Positions 7,531 through 11,285 of a DNA stretch of 11,285 bases are shown here, piece by piece. Where the stretch lies: positions 1 to 11,285 of the forward strand of contig JAFAGQ010000360.1 in NCBI GenBank assembly GCA_023422555.1, in the 5' to 3' direction. This stretch comes from Pseudomonadota bacterium (GTDB taxonomy: Bacteria; Pseudomonadota; Gammaproteobacteria; Burkholderiales; Burkholderiaceae_B). The notes under the pieces were generated by a model. That model had not been told where the DNA came from. It did no database searches and saw nothing but the letters and a program-made list of their open reading frames with translations. Every line of letters starts with the position of its first letter. The stretch's first letter is position 1. A program made the translations under genes and the position numbers.

Positions 7531-8623
7531 AATTATTCCTATTTCCGATATTCGAAGAACGGCATCAAGACCTATACCGCAGGCCCCCTATGTACCCGGA
7601 AGGCCAGTGGTGGATCAGTTTGGGCGCGCCTTGCGCGATCTGCGCATCTCCATTACTGACAAATGTAATTTTCGCTGCTCTTACTGCATGCCGCGCGAAG
7701 AATTCGGCAGTGATCATGTGTTTCTGCCGCATGACCAGATTCTGAGTTTTGAAGAAATTGCGCGTACCGCGCGCGTCTTCGCCCGACTGGGCGTCAATAA
7801 ACTGCGCATTACTGGTGGCGAACCACTGCTGCGAAAGGAAATGACCCGGCTGATTGCCATGCTGTCAGAGATTCGCGATCTGGATGACCGGCCGCTGGAT
7901 ATTGCCCTGACCACCAATGCGACGCTGCTGGAGCGCCTGGCGGTACCGCTGCGCGAAGCCGGACTGCAGCGTATTACGGTAAGCCTGGATGCGCTGGATC
8001 CGGATCTGTTCCAGCAGATGAGTGACAGCCATATCTCTGTTGATCAGATATTGGCAGGCATTGAAGCGGCCAGCCAGGCAGGAATAACGCCGATCAAGGT
8101 CAACATGGTCGTTAAAAAAGGTGTGAACGATCATCAGATTCTCCCAATGGCTGAGTATTTCCGAAATAGCGGACACATTCTGAGATTCATTGAATTCATG
8201 GATGTCGGCGTGACCAATCACTGGGACATGACAGATGTGATCAGTGGGCGCGACATCCTGCAGATATTGCAATCGAAATTTGCCCTGCAACCCGTGCACG
8301 CCAATTATCCTGGCGAAGTGGCCAGACGCTGGCGTTACGCTGATGGTAGTGGGGAGGTTGGCCTTATCACCAGTGTGACTCATGCATTCTGCGGAGACTG
8401 TACGCGTTTGCGCATGTCGCCCGAAGGCAGATTGTTCACCTGTCTTTTTGCGGACCAGGGCTACGATATGCGCTCGCTGCTGCGCTCGGACGCCGTGTCC
8501 GATCACGACATTGCCTGTGCCATCGCCGGCATCTGGACCGGCAGAACTGACCGCTATTCCGAATTGCGCGATCAGCTCCAGGGCACGCGCGAAAAAATTG
8601 AAATGAGCTATATCGGGGGCTGA
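7523..8623 (+). CDS. moaA: GTP 3',8-cyclase MoaA (radical SAM)
   Basis: MoaA performs the first step of molybdenum cofactor synthesis, converting GTP to 3',8-cyclo-7,8-dihydro-GTP, which MoaC then turns into cyclic pyranopterin phosphate. The 366-residue product has the radical-SAM CxxxCxxC (C48, C52, C55 in DKCNFRCSYC) and the SAM-binding ITGGEPLLRKE (96-106). The C-terminal substrate-side [4Fe-4S] ligands are C290, C293 (FCGDC) and C307. It ends in the essential GG (365-366). The N-terminal leader before the first cluster is about 20 residues longer than in E. coli; GTG codons near residues 29-30 would be alternative starts. The ATG lies inside the end of the regulator gene and has only a weak purine stretch upstream, suggesting translation coupled to the regulator. 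moaC, moaD and moaE are not in the window. Confidence 0.97.
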   Translation: MTKIIPISDIRRTASRPIPQAPYVPGRPVVDQFGRALRDLRISITDKCNFRCSYCMPREEFGSDHVFLPHDQILSFEEIARTARVFARLGVNKLRITGGEPLLRKEMTRLIAMLSEIRDLDDRPLDIALTTNATLLERLAVPLREAGLQRITVSLDALDPDLFQQMSDSHISVDQILAGIEAASQAGITPIKVNMVVKKGVNDHQILPMAEYFRNSGHILRFIEFMDVGVTNHWDMTDVISGRDILQILQSKFALQPVHANYPGEVARRWRYADGSGEVGLITSVTHAFCGDCTRLRMSPEGRLFTCLFADQGYDMRSLLRSDAVSDHDIACAIAGIWTGRTDRYSELRDQLQGTREKIEMSYIGG

Positions 8624-8625
8624 TC

Positions 8626-9387
8626 ATGAGTGATCCCGCGAAGCCCGGGACGGCGAGATCCGGCGCAACTACGACCGCTATCGGAAAGACTGACTCGTCT
8701 GCCGACGTGTCTTCGCACAAGCCTGTTGACAGCGCTAAGCATAAGACAGAGGATATGCCGTCGCATAAGCCTGACGTAACGCATAAGCCTTTACTGGCGC
8801 AGGATGTGACAGCGCTGATTCTGGCCGGCGGGCAGGGCAGCCGACTGGGGGGCGTAGACAAAGGACTGGTCTCATTGCATGGACGGCCCTTCATTGAATG
8901 GGTTCTTGACGTGATCAGGCCTTATGCTGATCGTATTCTGATCAGTGCAAACCGGCATCAGGATCAATATAAAGACTATGGAACGGTCATTGCCGACGAT
9001 GCGCAACTCGGTGCGAGTCAGGGGCCACTGGCCGGGCTGCTTGCCGCCGCGCCTCATGTGCATACAGGCTGGCTGGTGGTTGCCGCCTGTGATATGCCTC
9101 TGCTTCCCGAGGATTATGTTCCGCGATTATATGAAGCGCTGATGACTCAGGGTGGGCAGATTGCTTTTGTTCATGCGGGTGCGCGTGATCATTCCGTTTG
9201 TCTGCTCATGCACGCGTCCGTGCTGGATACGCTGGCCGACTATTTGCAAAGCGGCCGGCGTGCCGTGCTTCCGTGGCTGGAAGCACAACAGGCCTTGCGT
9301 GTGGTTTTTGATGATGCAGATGCGTTTGTGAATGTGAACACGCAGGAAGAACTGACGCAGGTTCAGGCACGCAATACCCGGGATTAG
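8626..9387 (+). CDS. mobA: Molybdenum cofactor guanylyltransferase MobA with repeat-bearing N-terminal extension
   Basis: MobA attaches GMP from GTP to Mo-molybdopterin, giving the MGD cofactor that formate dehydrogenase needs. In the 253-residue product the nucleotidyltransferase core starts at about residue 60 with ALILAGGQGSRLGGVDKGL (63-81), including K79. It continues with the metal-binding ACDMP (154-158) and NVNTQEEL (236-243). Typical MobA is about 195-210 residues. Here the core is preceded by about 58 polar residues containing HK(P/T) units at 31, 39, 47 and 53. The ATG at 8626 is 2 nt after the moaA stop, with GGGGG at 8615-8619 upstream, favouring this start. Met44 (8755) would give a normal-length 210-residue protein, but the AGAGG before it is too close. 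It is last in the operon. Confidence 0.93.
   Translation: MSDPAKPGTARSGATTTAIGKTDSSADVSSHKPVDSAKHKTEDMPSHKPDVTHKPLLAQDVTALILAGGQGSRLGGVDKGLVSLHGRPFIEWVLDVIRPYADRILISANRHQDQYKDYGTVIADDAQLGASQGPLAGLLAAAPHVHTGWLVVAACDMPLLPEDYVPRLYEALMTQGGQIAFVHAGARDHSVCLLMHASVLDTLADYLQSGRRAVLPWLEAQQALRVVFDDADAFVNVNTQEELTQVQARNTRD
8715..8790 (+). repeat. Degenerate in-frame repeats GCAYAAGCCT within mobA
   Basis: Copies begin at 8715 (GCACAAGCCT), 8739 (GCATAAGACA), 8763 and 8781 (both GCATAAGCCT). Their spacings are 24, 24 and 18 nt, all multiples of three. They encode HK(P/T)-containing units of 8, 8 and 6 residues ahead of the catalytic domain. Confidence 0.75.
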
Positions 9388-9400
9388 CGAGAGCCGTTAC

Positions 9401-9448
9401 TGAACTCCGGTACTTGCAACCGTATTGACGGACAACACCCGGAGTTCA
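9401..9448. repeat. 10-bp perfect inverted repeat in the mobA-moeA convergent gap
   Basis: TGAACTCCGG (9401-9410) pairs exactly with CCGGAGTTCA (9439-9448). The 28-nt loop contains a small CCGT/ACGG stem (9420-9423 with 9428-9431). Lying between two converging operons, it may stop or stabilise transcripts from either side. No T-run follows on either strand, so it is not a standard intrinsic terminator. Confidence 0.45.
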
Positions 9449-9457
9449 CCGAACCGT

Positions 9458-9480
9458 GCCTGCTCCGATCAGAGTCAGGC
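9458..9480. repeat. Second hairpin in the mobA-moeA convergent gap
   Basis: GCCTGCTC (9458-9465) pairs with GAG-T-CAGGC (9472-9480) with one bulged T and a 6-nt loop. It lies 11 nt beyond the moeA stop on that gene's strand. It could protect the moeA transcript end or assist termination. No U-tract follows, so a terminator call is weak. Confidence 0.35.
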
Positions 9481-9491
9481 AACAGCCCATA

Positions 9492-10700
9492 TCAACGAAT
9501 CCATTCCTCTTTTGGATAGACCCACACGCGATCACCGCCGGTGTATTTCTGTACTGCAGGAACACGCGCAAATGCATTGGCCCAGGGCAGGGAAGAGCTC
9601 ATGCCGGAACCCTGACGGTCGTAGGGCTCGGCCATGAACTGGCCCGTGCCTTCATCCTGTGTCACCCGAACGCGCAAAAACTCATCACGCGTTTCATTGA
9701 AAATCTTGTCTGTCTTCAGAATCGCCTGAAAGCGAGTCGGCAGGCATTCGCTGCGTCCCTGCAGTTTGCGCACCAGGGGCGATACCAGTACGGCCAGCAC
9801 GGCATAGGCCGATACCGGGTTGCCCGGCAGACAAATCACAGGTGTGTTATCCACGCTGGCCAGAGCGACCGGTTTACCCGGCTTCATGCGCACTTTCCAG
9901 AAGTCCAGACTGGCGCCCAGGGCTTCGAGCGCGGGCTTGACCAGATCCTTTTCCCCTACCGACACTCCGCCAACGCTAATGACCAGATCACAACTGTCAA
10001 ACAGGGTTCGCAGCGCCTGGCGCGTGACTTCCAGCTCGTCGGCAGCATGCACGACATGCTCTACGCGCGCGCCCAGCGTGGTAAACAGCGCGCTCAGCAT
10101 GGGTGCATTGGAATTGAAAATCTGTGAGGATTCGCGAGACTGGCCGACGGGAACCAGTTCGTCACCGGTAGTCATAATCCCCACCTTGAGTTGCCGGTAC
10201 ATCTGCAGTGTGCCAATACCTTGCGTGGCAATCAGTCCGATTTCAGCGGCACCGACGAGTGTCCCTTTTTTCAGCAGCACGCTGCCCTTGCGGGTATCTT
10301 CACCCTGGCGACGAATATTCTGACCAGGGGTGGGCGCCTCGTTAATAATGACTTTGCCATCGTCTTCAACGCAGACTTCCTGCATGACGACTGTATCAGC
10401 GCCTTGAGGCACCAGACTGCCCGTAAAGATGCGTGAAATTTTCCCCGGTTCCTGGGGCGCGGGTGCCTCGCCGGCATAAACGCGCTGCTGCACCGGCAGT
10501 GCCTTATCTTGCGCGTAATCTTCCAGACGCAAGGCATAGCCGTCCATGGAACTGTTATCGGCAGAAGGCATATCCAGCGTGGCAATGACATCCTGGGCAA
10601 GCACGCGGCCCAGGGCATGCTGCAGTTCAACATTTTCCACGGGGATGTCGCCTACGGGCAAATCCAGCAGGCGCTGCTGGGCGGTATCAAAATCAAGCAT
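9492..10700 (-). CDS. moeA: Molybdopterin molybdenumtransferase MoeA
   Basis: MoeA inserts molybdate into adenylated molybdopterin to form the molybdenum cofactor. With the start at 10700 the protein is 402 residues, the usual size. Motifs in order are PSADNSSMDGYA (45-56), RIFTGSLVPQGADTVVMQE (90-108), GIMTTGDELV (174-183), ISVGGVSVGEKD (241-252), MKPGKPVAL (272-280) and CLPGNPVSA (290-298). The C-terminal domain contains QGSGMSSSLPWANA (363-376). I chose this ATG because AGGA (complement of 10708-10711) lies 7 nt upstream and the family sequence begins here. A longer frame opening at 10793 would add 31 unmatched residues and run back over the end of moaB. It follows moaB by 37 nt and converges on mobA. 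Confidence 0.96.
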   Translation of the reverse strand: MLDFDTAQQRLLDLPVGDIPVENVELQHALGRVLAQDVIATLDMPSADNSSMDGYALRLEDYAQDKALPVQQRVYAGEAPAPQEPGKISRIFTGSLVPQGADTVVMQEVCVEDDGKVIINEAPTPGQNIRRQGEDTRKGSVLLKKGTLVGAAEIGLIATQGIGTLQMYRQLKVGIMTTGDELVPVGQSRESSQIFNSNAPMLSALFTTLGARVEHVVHAADELEVTRQALRTLFDSCDLVISVGGVSVGEKDLVKPALEALGASLDFWKVRMKPGKPVALASVDNTPVICLPGNPVSAYAVLAVLVSPLVRKLQGRSECLPTRFQAILKTDKIFNETRDEFLRVRVTQDEGTGQFMAEPYDRQGSGMSSSLPWANAFARVPAVQKYTGGDRVWVYPKEEWIR

Positions 10701-10737
10701 CTTGTTTTCCTGAAGTGTCTCTAGGTGGAATTGGACT

Positions 10738-11262
10738 TTAGCTGCGGGGTGCGTAGGCCGAAGCGAAATTGCAGGGCTGATGGTGGCTGTCAAACTGCTC
10801 GCGCAGAATTTTTTCCCAGCCGAGCCGGCACGCAGAGGTGGAACCAGGCAGGCAGAAAATCAGTGTATTGTTTGCCTTGCCGCCCAGTGCATTAGACTGA
10901 AGGCCGGAGGAACCAATATCGGCAAAGGAATACGCGCGAAAGAGTTCGCCGAAGCCGGCAATCTCGTTGTCGAACAGCGGTGTGACCGCAGCAATAGTGG
11001 AATTCTTGTCACGCATGCCAGTTCCGCCATTTGTGATAATGGCGTGCACCTGATCATCCAGAATCCAGTCGGACAGCTGTTTGCGAATGGCATAACGATT
11101 ATCCGGACAGATGGCCTGGCTGGCCAGTACATGCCCGCTCTCTTCAAGCGCCTGAGCCAGATAGCGGCCGGACGTGTCTGTTTCCGGGGTACGACTGTCG
11201 TGTATGGTCAGTACGGCGATGCGCAGGGCAACGCGTGATTCTTTGTCGGTGAGGGATTTCAT
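10738..11262 (-). CDS. moaB: Molybdopterin biosynthesis protein MoaB (MogA/MoaB family)
   Basis: This protein belongs to the molybdopterin-binding family that adenylylates molybdopterin before MoeA adds molybdate. The E. coli MoaB role is debated because MogA does this there, but next to moeA and with no mog in view MoaB may be the active enzyme here. The 174-residue product shows DTSGRYLAQALEESGH (29-44), the glycine motif TNGGTGMRDKNST (77-89), TPLFDNEIAGFGELFR (94-109), GLQSNALGGKANNTLIFCLPGS (within 120-141) and a CNF near the C-terminus (164-166). Asn87 occupies the position that is Asp in E. coli MoaB (GGTG plus five); Asp85 lies two residues earlier. An AGGA (complement of 11272-11275) sits 9 nt before the ATG. 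The promoter lies beyond the right edge. Confidence 0.94.
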   Translation of the reverse strand: MKSLTDKESRVALRIAVLTIHDSRTPETDTSGRYLAQALEESGHVLASQAICPDNRYAIRKQLSDWILDDQVHAIITNGGTGMRDKNSTIAAVTPLFDNEIAGFGELFRAYSFADIGSSGLQSNALGGKANNTLIFCLPGSTSACRLGWEKILREQFDSHHQPCNFASAYAPRS

Positions 11263-11285
11263 TTGTGAACTTCCTGCTGCGTAAC

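Noticed and set aside
7865..8506. Minus-strand open frame opposite moaA (213 codons)
   Set aside because: It overlaps the radical-SAM gene along its whole length, has no recognisable domain, and has no promoter or ribosome binding site I could support.
8715..8790. CRISPR-like or insertion-derived repeats
   Set aside because: The units are short and codon-phased inside mobA with no spacers, target duplication or inverted ends, so a protein repeat explains them.
9401..9480. Classical Rho-independent terminator
   Set aside because: The stems are real, but there is no T-tract after either one on either strand.
9456..10127. Plus-strand open frame opposite moeA (223 codons)
   Set aside because: It is antisense to conserved MoeA motifs and its composition is that of a shadow frame.
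10701..10793. Upstream extension of moeA to an ATG at 10793
   Set aside because: The added 31 residues match nothing in MoeA and the extension runs over the end of moaB, whereas the ATG at 10700 has a proper Shine-Dalgarno and gives the standard length.

Overview
This window is a soluble, NAD+-dependent, molybdenum-containing formate dehydrogenase locus (the fds type known from Cupriavidus and Rhodobacter), together with genes for molybdenum cofactor synthesis and a divergent regulator. Gene order (fdsG-fdsB-fdsA-fdhD/fdsC-fdsD), moderate GC content (roughly mid-50s percent by eye) and protein style suggest a betaproteobacterium of the Burkholderiales. An Alcaligenaceae member is my best guess. 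The genus is not provable from the sequence alone.

Layout. Positions 1-6243 hold the minus-strand operon, transcribed from 6243 towards 1: fdsG (NuoE-like [2Fe-2S] subunit), fdsB (NuoF-like FMN/NADH subunit), fdsA (molybdenum catalytic subunit), fdhD/fdsC (sulfurtransferase that matures the cofactor) and fdsD (small delta subunit, cut by the left edge of the window). Spacing is tight, with a 4-nt overlap or gaps of 20-43 nt, and every gene has a recognisable Shine-Dalgarno sequence. Positions 6244-6453 are an AT-rich divergent promoter region with overlapping promoter-like hexamers, two clear dyads and a direct repeat. Positions 6454-9387 hold a plus-strand operon: a regulator with a ModE/LysR-like HTH and a PBP-like ligand domain (fdsR-like), then moaA, which overlaps the regulator by 8 nt, then mobA after a 2-nt gap. 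A 104-nt convergent gap with two inverted repeats follows. Positions 9492-11262 hold moaB and moeA on the minus strand.

How the parts fit. MoaA starts pterin synthesis from GTP. MoaB and MoeA activate molybdopterin and insert molybdate. MobA adds GMP to give the bis-MGD cofactor. FdhD sulfurates that cofactor and FdsA uses it to oxidise formate. Electrons pass along the Fe-S chain in FdsA, FdsG and FdsB to FMN and NAD+. All subunits lack membrane segments, so the complex is cytoplasmic. The regulator is co-transcribed with cofactor genes and faces the enzyme operon, which suggests coordinated control of enzyme and cofactor supply (inference).

I see no mobile element, tRNA, rRNA, CRISPR array or phage gene. 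The genes belong to known families. The less ordinary points are the regulator-moaA overlap, the overlapping divergent promoter and operator architecture, a tandem HKP-repeat extension on MobA, and an Asn at a usually Asp position in MoaB.
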